Of a stretch of DNA of 64,000 bases, positions 17,237 to 27,566 are shown in pieces. The notes beneath the pieces were generated by a model that worked only from the letters and a program-made list of their open reading frames with translations, was not told the origin of the DNA and made no database searches. Source of the DNA: Lichenicola sp964236105 (GTDB lineage: Bacteria; Pseudomonadota; Alphaproteobacteria; Acetobacterales; Acetobacteraceae); assembly GCA_964236105.1 (NCBI GenBank), contig CAXSBC010000006.1, positions 186,001 through 250,000 of the forward strand, given 5' to 3'. The translations under genes were made by a program, and so were the position numbers. Each line of letters starts with the position of its first letter. Position 1 is the stretch's first letter.

Positions 17237-19366
17237 CTAGCTCTCCAGCTTGAACAGCATCAGCGACCGCCCGACGAGCGCGCAGCCGGTGCCGATGCCG
17301 TGGGCGCGTCCCGAGGTCATGCCCGGGCGGTTGGTGTCCAGGATCAGGTGCCAGCGCAGGCCGCCGCTGCAGCGCGGCATGAGGAACTCGACCCCGTCAT
17401 GATGGCCGTTCAGCACCATCAGCAGCGTGGCGTCCGTGCCCGGGCGGCGGATGCCGCTGCTCTTGGCGCGACCGTCCATCATCATGCCGAAGCAGCGCAT
17501 GTGCGGATCGTGCCAGTCCTGCGCGCGCATCACCTCGCCGGCCGGGTTGATCCAGGTGACGTCGCGCACGCCGAGCTCCTCGTCATACTCGCCGGTCATG
17601 AAGCGCTGGCGACGCAGGATCGGGTAGTCGTGCCTGAGCTGGATCAGCCGCCTGACGAACTGGTAGAAGCCGGCGAACCGCTCCCGCCTGCTCCAGTCCA
17701 CCCAGGAGATGTCGTTATCCTGGCAGTAGGCGTTGTTGTTGCCGTTCTGGGTGCGGCCGAACTCGTCGCCGGCCAGGATCATCGGCGTGCCCTGGCTCAT
17801 TAGCAGCGTTGCCATCAGGTTGCGCATCTGGCGCTGGCGCAGGGCGAGCACCGCCGGGTCGTCGGTATCGCCCTCGATGCCGCAGTTCCAGGACGAGTTG
17901 TTCGACGTGCCGTCCTGGTTGTTCTCGCCGTTGGCCTCGTTGTGCTTGTCGTTGAACGAGACGACGTCGTTCAGCGTGAAGCCGTCATGGGCGGTGATGA
18001 AGTTGACCGTCGACCAGGGCCTGCGGCCGCGCCGGTTGAACTTGTCGGCCGACGCGCACAGGCGCTGCGCAAGCTCAGCCGCCGACGCCTCCGAGCGCCA
18101 GAACGCGCGCACTGTATCGCGGTAGCGGTCGTTCCATTCCGCCCAGCCGGGCGGGAAGCCGCCGACCTGGTAGCCGCCCGGCCCGCAATCCCACGGCTCG
18201 GCGATCAGCTTCACGTCCGACAGCACGGGGTCCTGGCGGCAGCTGTCGAGAAAGCCGCCGCCCTCGTCGAAGCCGTAGCTCTCGCGGCCGAGGATGGTGG
18301 CGAGGTCGAAGCGGAACCCGTCCACGTGCATCTCGGTCACCCAGTAGCGCAAGCTGTCGGTGACCATCTGCAGCACGCGCGGGTGGCTGAGATTGACCGT
18401 GTTCCCGGTGCCGGTGTCGTTGATGTAGTAGCGCTCCCGCCCCGGCAGCAGCCGGTAGTAGGAGGCGTTGTCGATGCCCTTGAAGGACAGCGTCGGGCCC
18501 TGCTCGTTGCCCTCGGCGGTGTGGTTGTACACCACGTCCAGGATCACCTCGAGGCCGGCCTCGTGCAGCCGCGCCACCATCGCCTTGAACTCGGACACGA
18601 CGCTGGCCGCGCCGGACGCGAAGCGCGGGTCGGGCGCGAAGAAGCCGAGCGTGTTGTAGCCCCAGTAGTTGCTGAGGCCCGCCTTCGCCAGGTGGCCCTC
18701 GTCGGCGAACATGTGGATCGGCAGCAGCTCGACCGAGGTCACGCCGAGATCGCGCAGATGCGCCACCACCGCCTCGGTCGCCAGGCCCGCGAAGCTGCCG
18801 CCCTGGCCGAAGCGCAGCTCGGGATGGCGGATGGTGTAGCCGCGCACATGCGTCTCGTAGAAGATCGTGCGCTCCCACGGCACCCGCGGCCGGCGGTCGC
18901 GGCCCCAGGTGAAGGCCGGATCGAGCACCCGGCATTTCGGCACGAAGGCGGCGCTGTCGCGGGTGTCGAACGACAGGTCGCCGTCGGGATGGCCGATCTC
19001 GTAGCCGAAGATCTCCGGCGCGTGGCGCAGCTCGCCGACATGGGCCAGCGCATAGGGATCGAGCAGCAGCTTGTTCGGGTTGAAGCGGTGCCCGGCCTCG
19101 GGGGCGTACGGCCCGTGCACCCGGTAGCCATAGACCGTGCCCGGGCGCGCGTCCGGCAGGTAGCCGTGCCAGATCTCGTCGGTATATTCCGGCAGCTCGA
19201 TGCGCGCGGTCTCGTGCTTGCCGGCGGGATCGAACAGGCAGAGCTCGACGCGGGTGGCGTTCGCCGAGAACAGCGCGAAGTTGACGCCGAGCCCGTCCCA
19301 GGTGGCGCCGAGCGGAAACGGCAGACCCTCGGAGATGCGCGGGGCATGCAGCGTGCGTCTGGCCAT
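17237..19366 (-). CDS. glgX: Glycogen debranching enzyme (GH13, CBM48)
   Basis: It hydrolyses alpha-1,6 branches of glycogen limit dextrins. The 709-residue product has an N-terminal CBM48 domain (PFPLGATWDGLGVNFALFSA). The GH13 barrel has the four conserved regions: DVVYNHTAEGNEQG, DGFRFDLATILGR (nucleophile Asp), LIAEPWDCGPGGYQVG (acid Glu) and NFITAHDGFTLNDVVSF. The start at 19366 has a GGAG ribosome site; the in-frame upstream extension is not supported. It lies 71 nt behind the YhdP-like gene on the same strand. Confidence 0.96.
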   Translation of the reverse strand: MARRTLHAPRISEGLPFPLGATWDGLGVNFALFSANATRVELCLFDPAGKHETARIELPEYTDEIWHGYLPDARPGTVYGYRVHGPYAPEAGHRFNPNKLLLDPYALAHVGELRHAPEIFGYEIGHPDGDLSFDTRDSAAFVPKCRVLDPAFTWGRDRRPRVPWERTIFYETHVRGYTIRHPELRFGQGGSFAGLATEAVVAHLRDLGVTSVELLPIHMFADEGHLAKAGLSNYWGYNTLGFFAPDPRFASGAASVVSEFKAMVARLHEAGLEVILDVVYNHTAEGNEQGPTLSFKGIDNASYYRLLPGRERYYINDTGTGNTVNLSHPRVLQMVTDSLRYWVTEMHVDGFRFDLATILGRESYGFDEGGGFLDSCRQDPVLSDVKLIAEPWDCGPGGYQVGGFPPGWAEWNDRYRDTVRAFWRSEASAAELAQRLCASADKFNRRGRRPWSTVNFITAHDGFTLNDVVSFNDKHNEANGENNQDGTSNNSSWNCGIEGDTDDPAVLALRQRQMRNLMATLLMSQGTPMILAGDEFGRTQNGNNNAYCQDNDISWVDWSRRERFAGFYQFVRRLIQLRHDYPILRRQRFMTGEYDEELGVRDVTWINPAGEVMRAQDWHDPHMRCFGMMMDGRAKSSGIRRPGTDATLLMVLNGHHDGVEFLMPRCSGGLRWHLILDTNRPGMTSGRAHGIGTGCALVGRSLMLFKLES

Positions 19367-19437
19367 CGTCGATCTCCGCAATCCTGTCGGCGCCGGCGCC
19401 CGGCCTGAAAGCCCGCGACCGGCCCCGGGGTTTCGCC

Positions 19438-22400
19438 TCACTCGAACAGCAGACGCCGCAGAATGCCCGGCGCCAGCGCCGACAGCGCGTTCACGTGCAC
19501 GTCCGGTTCCGCGAACGGCCCGCGTATCGTCAGCGTCGCCGCCAGCAGGCCGCCGCCCTTCTCCGGGCTGAACAGGCGCCCCACCCCCGGGATCCGGCCG
19601 GGCAGCTGGTTGACGGCCCAGGCCGGCACCACCGTCCCCTTCAGGTCCAGCGTCTTGGCGCCGAGATCGATCGGGCCGCGCATGGTGATGCCCAGCGCGG
19701 CACTGTGCGCCCGCGCGTCGGCGAGCGTCAGCACCTTGTCGCGGAAGGAGAACGGCGCCGTCAGCCGGTCGATCCCGAGCTGCGGGGCCGGCCGCGCCAT
19801 CAGCCAGCCATAGATCGACAGGTTGCGCACGATCCGCGCCGCCAGCGGCGCGTCCAGCACCACGAAACGGCCGATCTCGACGCTGCCTGCGAGCGGCCTG
19901 CCCGGCGCCTGGTCGTCGAACCGGCCATCCAGCCGCAGCGGCCCGCCCGACAGCGCGCCGGTGACCCCCAGCGTCCGCAGCAGCATGCCGGTATCGGCCA
20001 CGCTGCCGGTCACGTGGCGGCCGCCGGGCACCGGTGCCAGCCGCACCGCCACGACCGTCGGGCCGGTGGCGTCGAGCCGTGCGACGGCAATGTTGCGGCC
20101 GTCATCCTCGACATGCGCGACCAGGCCGGTCATCGCGGCCTGCGGACCCACGAACACCCGGTCGAAGGCGAGGTCCGCCACCCAGGACGGCGGCGGCGAT
20201 GCGGACGCCGCGGCATGGCGAGGCCGCGGCGCCGGCTGCGGCGGGTGCCGGGCGCCGCCGCCGGCGACCACGCTCGCGAGATCCAGCACCGACCCGTGCG
20301 CGGACACCCGGATCGGCCCGGCGGCGCCGGCCCGGCCGCCAGCGCCGGGCAGATCGATCCGGCCGGCGCCGACGGTGCGGCCGACGGTGAAGTGGCCGAC
20401 CACCACCTGGTGCGCCCGGCCGTTGCTGACCGCCGCCCGCGCCTCCACCGCGAGGCCGGGACCCGTCGCCCGGATATGCTCGACCGAGGCGAGGTGCCCG
20501 TGCTCGAGCCCGATCGTCGCCGATGCCGCGGCGGACTGTCCGCGACGCTTGCCCCAGACCGGCGTGGCGATGTCGAGGCCGGTCATGTCGAGCGTCAGCG
20601 ACACCAGCGACGCCCCGCTGCGACGGGCGGCGTAGTCCACGGTCAGCCGGGCGTCGCCGTCGACGTTGTCCGACGGATCCAGCCCCTCGGCGCGCAGCGC
20701 GTCGGTGGAGACCACACCCCGCACATGCGCCTGCTCGGTCACCTGCGACGGCGGGCCCGCGCGGAAGTCCATCGCGTAGTGCAGCGCCGCCGCGATGCCG
20801 CCCACCTGCCCGTCGCCATCGACCGCGAGCCCGTTCGTGTCGGCCGACACCGACAGCCGGGCCCGGTCCAGGGACCGGCCCATCACCACGCGGCCCAGAT
20901 GCACGTCCGTCATCCGCGACTGCGCCTTCACCTGGATCGCGTCGATCGACACGTTGCTGCGCAGCGGCAGCACCACCTCCAGGTCGGTCGCGGTTCGGCC
21001 CGACGGCGCGGTGAACGGCACCGGATGCGCCGACAGCAGCCGCAGCCGCGGATGCGAGAGCTCGGTGATCAGGTCGCCCAGATCGCCGTCCAGCCGCAGC
21101 CTCACGGTGCCGACCTGCTGCGACGCGGTCAGGCCGGTGATGCGCATGGAGCCGGACACCCCGATCGCGTGCGGGGTCCTGCCGGCGACCTCGACCGGCA
21201 TCACCGCGTGCGGCGACTCGATCAGCACCGCGTCCGGACCCTGGAAGGCGAGGCGCGCCTGCATGTCGTGCAGCGGCGCGATCGGACGCAGCCACCACAG
21301 CGTCAGCCCGTCGGCGTCGAAGCCGCCGCTGCGCGCGGTCTCGTGCAGCCCGGCCCAGCCGGCGTCGCTGTCGAGCCGGGTCTCGACATGCAGGCCGTGC
21401 GCGACGCCGTCGATGATGTTGGCGGTGATCCAGCGGCGCGCACCCGCCGCCGCCTCGGCCGGCCAATATTCGGCCAGGCCGGCGAAGCCGATGCGCGGGA
21501 TGTCGACCGCCAGCGCGGAGCGGATGTGCCGGGCGTCGGTCAGGCTGTCGAGCGACAGCGTGCCGTGCGCCTGCAGCGCCGGCCCGGTGGGGACGGCGCC
21601 GTCCGCGTCGGCCGCGGCACGCAGCCGCAGGTCCGCCCGACGCAGCGTCACCGCCACCGCGTCGCCGGGCCCGGCCGGCAGGCTCGCCTGCAGCAGCACC
21701 GTGCCGGAGGCGATCCGCAGCACCGAGCCGGGGGTCCGCACCTCGCCGCTGCCGAGCCCGGCCGAGAGGGTCGCGCGCACCGGCTCCATGAACTGGCCCG
21801 GCCCGTTGGAGAAGCCCATCTCCAGCACCGGGGCCACCGGCAGCGCCAGTGCCTGCAGCGGCGCCAGCATCGGCAGCACCGCCGCAAGCTGCGACGGCAC
21901 CACCGGGTCCAGCGTCACCCGCCAGACGACGTCGCCATCCTGCGCGCCCGCGGCAGGACCCGGCGTCACCGTGGCGCCCTCGCCGTGCAGCACCGCCCGG
22001 CGGCCCGCCATCAGCAGGGTGGCGCCGAAGCGTCCGACGATGCCGGCACCCGCACCGGCGCCCGCCGGCCGGTTGTCGATCTCGACGTCGCGGATGCTCC
22101 AGTCCTGCCCCACGACCAGGTCGTGCACCGCCACCTGCAGATCGGCGACATGCACCCGGCGCAGCGCGCCCCACTGCACCATCGGCCCGGAGCTGCCGTC
22201 GTTCGTCTCCTGCCCGACCGGCAGCAGGCCGGGATCGAGCCCCTGCCGGCTGTCCCGGCGCAGGTTCAGGCGCGCGCCGGACAGATCGAGCTCCTCGACC
22301 GCGAGCTCGCCCTTGACCAGGCCGGCCGCGGTCAGGCTGATCCGCGCGCCGTCGAGATGATCGAGGATGGTGCCGTTGGGACGGCGGACGGCCACGTCCT

Positions 22401-22782
22401 CAAGCCGGATCGCGACCGGCGCCCCGGGCCCGTCGCGAAAGCCCGCCCAGGCGATCCAGGCACGTCCGATCTCGAGCCGTGCGGCGGGCGGCGACGGACC
22501 GCCCCCGGTGCCGCCGGTGCCGCCGGCCCTGCCGCCCAGCGGCAGCGGCGTGACCGCATGCACCAGCCAGGTCACCTCAAGCGGCCCGGCAGCCAGGCGC
22601 AGCGCCAGGCCAAGCGCTGCCAGCACCCCCAGCACCAGCACCGCCAGCGCCGGCCGCAGGATCAGCCGCACGACCGCCCGGCCGTTGCGGGCACGGTTGA
22701 CGCGGGCCCGGTCCGTCGCTCCGGCAGGCGTCCTGACCAGCGCCGGCACAGGTTCGGAGGAGGCTTGACCCGTCTTGTTCAC
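19438..22782 (-). CDS. YhdP/AsmA-like envelope protein (DUF3971)
   Basis: A large protein (1114 residues from the GTG chosen) with one N-terminal membrane helix (about residues 38-60) and a very long periplasmic beta-rich region ending in an AsmA-like C-terminal domain. The end includes LSIYGWLMARPAPQLGIDRL, GAKTLDLKGTVVPAWAVNQL and LPGRIPGVGRLFSPEKGGG. The family is implicated in phospholipid transport to the outer membrane. A TTG at 22818 would lengthen it by 12 residues but would overlap the start of divergent glnE, so the internal GTG is preferred. Confidence 0.85.
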   Translation of the reverse strand: MNKTGQASSEPVPALVRTPAGATDRARVNRARNGRAVVRLILRPALAVLVLGVLAALGLALRLAAGPLEVTWLVHAVTPLPLGGRAGGTGGTGGGPSPPAARLEIGRAWIAWAGFRDGPGAPVAIRLEDVAVRRPNGTILDHLDGARISLTAAGLVKGELAVEELDLSGARLNLRRDSRQGLDPGLLPVGQETNDGSSGPMVQWGALRRVHVADLQVAVHDLVVGQDWSIRDVEIDNRPAGAGAGAGIVGRFGATLLMAGRRAVLHGEGATVTPGPAAGAQDGDVVWRVTLDPVVPSQLAAVLPMLAPLQALALPVAPVLEMGFSNGPGQFMEPVRATLSAGLGSGEVRTPGSVLRIASGTVLLQASLPAGPGDAVAVTLRRADLRLRAAADADGAVPTGPALQAHGTLSLDSLTDARHIRSALAVDIPRIGFAGLAEYWPAEAAAGARRWITANIIDGVAHGLHVETRLDSDAGWAGLHETARSGGFDADGLTLWWLRPIAPLHDMQARLAFQGPDAVLIESPHAVMPVEVAGRTPHAIGVSGSMRITGLTASQQVGTVRLRLDGDLGDLITELSHPRLRLLSAHPVPFTAPSGRTATDLEVVLPLRSNVSIDAIQVKAQSRMTDVHLGRVVMGRSLDRARLSVSADTNGLAVDGDGQVGGIAAALHYAMDFRAGPPSQVTEQAHVRGVVSTDALRAEGLDPSDNVDGDARLTVDYAARRSGASLVSLTLDMTGLDIATPVWGKRRGQSAAASATIGLEHGHLASVEHIRATGPGLAVEARAAVSNGRAHQVVVGHFTVGRTVGAGRIDLPGAGGRAGAAGPIRVSAHGSVLDLASVVAGGGARHPPQPAPRPRHAAASASPPPSWVADLAFDRVFVGPQAAMTGLVAHVEDDGRNIAVARLDATGPTVVAVRLAPVPGGRHVTGSVADTGMLLRTLGVTGALSGGPLRLDGRFDDQAPGRPLAGSVEIGRFVVLDAPLAARIVRNLSIYGWLMARPAPQLGIDRLTAPFSFRDKVLTLADARAHSAALGITMRGPIDLGAKTLDLKGTVVPAWAVNQLPGRIPGVGRLFSPEKGGGLLAATLTIRGPFAEPDVHVNALSALAPGILRRLLFE

Positions 22783-22817
22783 GGACGCCACGTTGCCGGT
22801 CGGCGAGGGGAAGGACA

Positions 22818-25800
22818 ATGACCGCGTTCCGGCTGCCCGCCACCTGGCCGTCCCCGGCCGACCCGTCCGCCGCCGCCTCGCTGGCCGAGGATCTGGCCGG
22901 AGCCGCTGCCGGCACCCTGCCGGACGCGGCAGGGCTGATCGCCTGCCTCGGCGGCAACAGCCCCTATCTGTCGGATCTCGCGCGGCGGGAGCGGGACGTG
23001 CTGGCGCAGCTGTCGCGCCAGGGCCCCGCGCGCGCCGCCGCGGGCGCGCTGCGGCGGCTGCGGTCGCTCCGGCCGGACGCCCCGCGCGCCGAGATCCGGG
23101 CCGGGCTGCGTCGCGCCAAGCGGCAGGTGGCGCTGATCGCCGCGATCGCCGACATCGGCGGCCTGTGGAGCCTGGAGCAGGTGACCGGCACGCTGTCGCT
23201 GCTGGCGGAGGCAGCGCTGCGGGTGGCGACGGCGCACCTGCTGCTCGCCGCGCGGCAGCAGGGGCTGCTGCGGCTGCGCGATCCCGGCTCGCCGGAGCGG
23301 GGCTCCGGCTTCGTGATCCTCGGCATGGGCAAGCTCGGCGCGCGCGAGCTGAACTATTCCAGCGACATCGACCTGGTGCTGCTCTACGACCCCGCCCTCC
23401 AGGACGGCCAGGACGGCCTGCACCGCACCGTCGCGCGGCTGGCCGTCGACCTGGTCTCGCTGATGGAGGCGCCGGACGGCGACGGCTACGTGTTCCGCAT
23501 GGACCTGCGGCTGCGTCCGGACCCGGGCACCACCCCGCCGGCGATCTCGCTGCCTTCGGCGATCGCCTACTACGAAGGCCATGGCCAGACCTGGGAGCGC
23601 GCGGCCATGATCAAGGCGCGGCCGGTCGCGGGCGACCTCGGCTGCGGCGAGCGGTTCCTGGAGGCGATCCGGCCCTTCGTGTGGCGCCGGCACCTCGACT
23701 TCGCCGCGATCGAGGACATCCACGCGATGAAGCGGCGGATCGACCGGCACAAGCCGGCGCCCGCCCGGTCGTTCGACGGCGGCGATCCGGGCGATCCGGT
23801 CGCGGCATTGCTCGGCCACGACGTCAAGCTGGGGCATGGCGGCATACGCGAGATCGAGTTCATCGCGCAGACGCTGCAGCTGGTCTGGGGCGGGCGGGAA
23901 CCGGCCCTGCGCGATGCGACCACGCTCGGCGCGCTGTCCCGGCTCGCCGCCGGCGGCTACCTGAAGCGCTCGACCGCCGACAGCCTGGCGCAGACCTACC
24001 GCCGGCTGCGCCGCGTCGAGCACCGGCTGCAGATGCAGGGCGACCGGCAGACCCACAGCCTGCCGGCGAACCGGGCCGGCTTCGCCTCGTTCGCGCTGTT
24101 CATGGGCGAGCCCGACGCCGCCGCGTTCGCGCGCGCCCTGCTGCCGGAGATCCGGCGCACCCGCGGCCGCTTCGAGCGCATGTTCCGCAGCCCGGTGCGG
24201 CCGGGCGACGTGGCCGCGGGCGGCGACGGGCGGCCGCACGCGCCGTTCGAGTTCGACGCGCCCGACCTCGCGGCCCGGCTGCAGGCGACCGGCTTCCCGC
24301 CCGGCGCGCAGGCGCTCGAGATCCTGCGCGGCTGGAGCACCGACCGCTATCGCGCGCTGCGCCAGCCGCGCGCCCGGGCGCTGCTGCACGGGCTGGCGCC
24401 GATGCTGCTGCAGGCCCTGGCCGGGCAGCGCGACCCGCCTGCCGCCCTGATCCGCTTCGACGCCCTGCTGTCGCGGCAGGGCTCGGGCGTGCAGCTGCTC
24501 TCGCTGTTCGAGCGCAACCCGGCGCTGCTGGAGCGGATCGCCATGGTGCTGGGCGCAGCACCCTCGCTTGCCGACCATCTGGCGCTGGTGCCGGGCGCCC
24601 TGGACGGGCTGCTGGTGCCCGACGAGGACGCGCACGCCACGCCGACGCTGCTGCGCATCCTGGACGGGCAGATGCGCCGGGCGCACGGGGTGGAGGAGGC
24701 GATCCGGATCGCCCGCACCCTGGTGCGTGGCGAGGAGTTCAGGCTGTCGGTGGCGCAGATGGAGGGCCGGCTCGACGTCGACCGCGCCGGCATCGCCCGC
24801 ACCGCCCTGGCCGAGCGGGTGATCGCGCGCATGCTCGACCACGTGCAGGCCGATCACCGGGCCCGCTACGGCAGCGTGCGCGGCGGCGGCCTGAGCGTGG
24901 TGGCACTCGGCAAGGCCGGATCACGCGAGACGATGAGCGGCTCCGATCTCGACCTGATGCTGGTCTACGACCATCCCGACGAGGTCACCGAAAGCGGGCC
25001 CGCCGTTTCCGGTCCGGGCGGGCGCGGCAGGACGCCGCCGCGTGCCCTGGCCGCCAGCCAGTACTACGCCCGCCTGGCGCACGGGCTGATCGGGGCGCTG
25101 AGCGCGCCGGGCGTGGAGGGTCCGCTGTATGCGCTCGACATGCGGCTGCGGCCGTCCGGCAACAAGGGGCCGGTGGCGGTGTCGCTGGCGGCGTTCCGGC
25201 GCTATCACGCCGAGCGGGCCTGGACCTGGGAGCGCATGGCGCTGTCCCGGGCGCGCGTGGTCGCGGGTCCCGCCGCGCTGCGGCGCCGGGTGACGCTGGC
25301 GATCGGCACGGCGCTGGCGGTCGGGCCGCACGATCCCGCGGGCAGGGGATCGACCGCCCCCGGGGCGGACGTCGGCGCCGATCCGGGCGGCGTGCTGCGC
25401 CGCGATGCCGCCGCCATGCGCGCCCGGCTGATGCGCGACCTGCCGCCGCACGGCCCATGGGACGTGAAGCTGCGCGCGGGCGGGCTGATGGAGGTGGAGT
25501 TCATCGCCCAGATCCTGCAGCTCGCCAGCCCCGACCCAAGGCTGCGCCATCCCACCACCCGGATCGCGTTCCGCCGCCTGGCCCGGGCCGGCCTGCTGCC
25601 GCGGGCGGATGCGGCGATGCTGATCGAGGCGGACCGGTTCTGGCGGGCCCTGCAGGGGATGCTGCGCATCCTGCTCGGCGTTCAGGTGCCGCAGGACCTC
25701 CGCCGGTCGCTGCCGGAGCCGGTCGTCGATGCGCTGCTGCGCGGCCTGGACATGGACAGCGCCGGGCTCGACGGGCTCGAGGCGAGGTGCGAGCGGACGG

Positions 25801-25856
25801 GCGCGACGGTGCGGAACGCCTTCCTGCGTCTGGTGGGACCGCTCCCTGCGGCCTGA
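22818..25856 (+). CDS. glnE: Bifunctional glutamine synthetase adenylyltransferase/deadenylylase
   Basis: GlnE adenylylates and deadenylylates glutamine synthetase in response to PII, setting nitrogen assimilation. The 1012-residue protein has two nucleotidyltransferase halves. The N-terminal (removing) half has the motif LGMGKLGARELNYSSDIDL; the C-terminal (adding) half has VALGKAGSRETMSGSDLDLM. The matching RMDLRLRPDPG and DMRLRPSGNKGPV segments are present, as are GGIREIEFIAQTLQL and GGLMEVEFIAQILQLA. The ATG is preceded by AGGGGAAGG. It is slightly longer than the E. coli enzyme. Its promoter must overlap the 5' end of the divergent YhdP-like gene. Confidence 0.97.
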   Translation: MTAFRLPATWPSPADPSAAASLAEDLAGAAAGTLPDAAGLIACLGGNSPYLSDLARRERDVLAQLSRQGPARAAAGALRRLRSLRPDAPRAEIRAGLRRAKRQVALIAAIADIGGLWSLEQVTGTLSLLAEAALRVATAHLLLAARQQGLLRLRDPGSPERGSGFVILGMGKLGARELNYSSDIDLVLLYDPALQDGQDGLHRTVARLAVDLVSLMEAPDGDGYVFRMDLRLRPDPGTTPPAISLPSAIAYYEGHGQTWERAAMIKARPVAGDLGCGERFLEAIRPFVWRRHLDFAAIEDIHAMKRRIDRHKPAPARSFDGGDPGDPVAALLGHDVKLGHGGIREIEFIAQTLQLVWGGREPALRDATTLGALSRLAAGGYLKRSTADSLAQTYRRLRRVEHRLQMQGDRQTHSLPANRAGFASFALFMGEPDAAAFARALLPEIRRTRGRFERMFRSPVRPGDVAAGGDGRPHAPFEFDAPDLAARLQATGFPPGAQALEILRGWSTDRYRALRQPRARALLHGLAPMLLQALAGQRDPPAALIRFDALLSRQGSGVQLLSLFERNPALLERIAMVLGAAPSLADHLALVPGALDGLLVPDEDAHATPTLLRILDGQMRRAHGVEEAIRIARTLVRGEEFRLSVAQMEGRLDVDRAGIARTALAERVIARMLDHVQADHRARYGSVRGGGLSVVALGKAGSRETMSGSDLDLMLVYDHPDEVTESGPAVSGPGGRGRTPPRALAASQYYARLAHGLIGALSAPGVEGPLYALDMRLRPSGNKGPVAVSLAAFRRYHAERAWTWERMALSRARVVAGPAALRRRVTLAIGTALAVGPHDPAGRGSTAPGADVGADPGGVLRRDAAAMRARLMRDLPPHGPWDVKLRAGGLMEVEFIAQILQLASPDPRLRHPTTRIAFRRLARAGLLPRADAAMLIEADRFWRALQGMLRILLGVQVPQDLRRSLPEPVVDALLRGLDMDSAGLDGLEARCERTGATVRNAFLRLVGPLPAA

Positions 25857-25923
25857 GCAGCCAGCGGGTGGTGACGGTTCACGCTCGCACGGCCGGAAAC
25901 CCGGCCGCGGTCGCCTCTCGACG

Positions 25924-25948
25924 TACCGGGCCGCCTTGCAGCCCGGTA
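25924..25948. terminator. Hairpin between convergent genes
   Basis: TACCGGGC and GCCCGGTA form a perfect 8-bp stem around a 9-base loop, between glnE and the convergent Gly/Pro-rich gene. No T-tract follows on either strand, so it is only a candidate bidirectional terminator. Confidence 0.4.
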
Positions 25949-25961
25949 TCGTGCGAGGCGA

Positions 25962-26321
25962 TCAGTAGCCCGGATAGTAGCCGGGCGGTGGCGGCGGCGC
26001 GGCATACACGACCGGCGGCGGTGCGCCATAGACCGCGGGCGGCGGCGCATAGACCACCGGCGGCGGCGGCGGCGCCGACCGGGCGACGAGGCCCGCACCC
26101 AGCGCGCCGATCACGGCTCCGGCCGCCAGTCCGCCGAGAAGGGCGCCGCCATGGCCGTGGCGACGGTATCCGCCGCGATAGCCGTAGCCGCCATGGTAGC
26201 CGTAGCCGCCGCCATAGCCGCCCCCGTAGCCGCGATGCCATTGCGCCTGGGCCGCGGGCGCAGCCGCCAGGCTCGAGGCCAGCAGGGGAACCGCCAGCAG
26301 AAGACGCAACCTGTGATGCAT
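25962..26321 (-). CDS. Small secreted Gly/Tyr/Pro-rich protein
   Basis: The 119-residue product has a signal peptide (MHHRLRLLLAVPLLASSLAA, cut near AQA). The next segment is rich in GYGGGYG repeats. A glycine-zipper-like hydrophobic segment follows (LLGGLAAGAVIGALGAGLVA), then a proline-rich tail (VVYAPPPAVYGAPPPVVYAA) ending GYYPGY. The start has a GGAGG ribosome site. The glycine zipper suggests membrane insertion, but no function is known. It differs from the lipoprotein at 7836-8300 although the composition is similar. Confidence 0.7.
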   Translation of the reverse strand: MHHRLRLLLAVPLLASSLAAAPAAQAQWHRGYGGGYGGGYGYHGGYGYRGGYRRHGHGGALLGGLAAGAVIGALGAGLVARSAPPPPPVVYAPPPAVYGAPPPVVYAAPPPPPGYYPGY

Positions 26322-26945
<624 letters not shown>

Positions 26946-27566
26946 CTAGCGCGCCACCTGCGACGCCTGCAGCAGCCGGTAGCCGGCCGGCACGCCGAAC
27001 ACGTCGGCAGGCTGCCGCCCATAGGCCACCTGCACGGCCTGCAGCAGCACCTGCCCGCCCTGCATCGCGCGCAGCAGCACGCCGTCGTCGGTCAGGCAGA
27101 CGATGCTGGCGTTGCCGGACTGGTCGCCCGTCGCCCAGTCGGTGCAGCGCGCGCCGGCGATGGCCTGCGGGCCCAGCCGCCGATAGTCGCCGGTCGCCCG
27201 CACGCCCTGCGGCGCGATCCGGCCGCCCGGCGCCGGCAGGCTGGTCGCCAGATGCCGGTCGGGCTGCACCACGATCAGCCGTCCGGCCGGATAGTCGGTG
27301 ATCATGTAGGTGCCGGGTCCGGGCGGATCGACCCGCTGGCGCAACGGGTCGACCGAGAACCGCATGCGCTGCGTCACCGCGCCCGACGGCACCTGCCCTT
27401 CCCCGGCCTGCGCCGGGACCGGCACCGCGTAGATCACGTCGACATCGCGCTGCGGCACCACGAAGGGGCGGTCGGGCGGGTCGGACGCCGCCCAGGCCGG
27501 CGATGCCGGACCCGGCACGGCCAGCCCCAGCACCGCCGCGGCGGCGAGCGTCGGACGTCGGCTCAC
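26946..27566 (-). CDS. Secreted protein, paralog of the gene upstream
   Basis: The 206-residue product has a signal peptide (SRRPTLAAAAVLGLAVPG, cut near WAA). A domain follows with RDVDVIYAVPVPA, MRFSVDPLRQRVDPPGPG, MITDYPAGRLIVVQPDRH, and a Cys pair region (ARCTDWAT, ASIVCLTDDGVLLR). The layout resembles DUF4412-type proteins; this is a resemblance by eye. It shares this layout with the gene before it, so the two probably arose by tandem duplication. The start is a GTG overlapping the upstream TGA (GTGA), showing coupled translation. Function is unknown. Confidence 0.75.
   Translation of the reverse strand: MSRRPTLAAAAVLGLAVPGPASPAWAASDPPDRPFVVPQRDVDVIYAVPVPAQAGEGQVPSGAVTQRMRFSVDPLRQRVDPPGPGTYMITDYPAGRLIVVQPDRHLATSLPAPGGRIAPQGVRATGDYRRLGPQAIAGARCTDWATGDQSGNASIVCLTDDGVLLRAMQGGQVLLQAVQVAYGRQPADVFGVPAGYRLLQASQVAR

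Noticed and set aside
19495..22821. Plus-strand frame of over 1100 codons opposite the YhdP-like gene
   Set aside because: Composition is low-complexity Arg/His/Gln; the minus strand has clear domain sequence.
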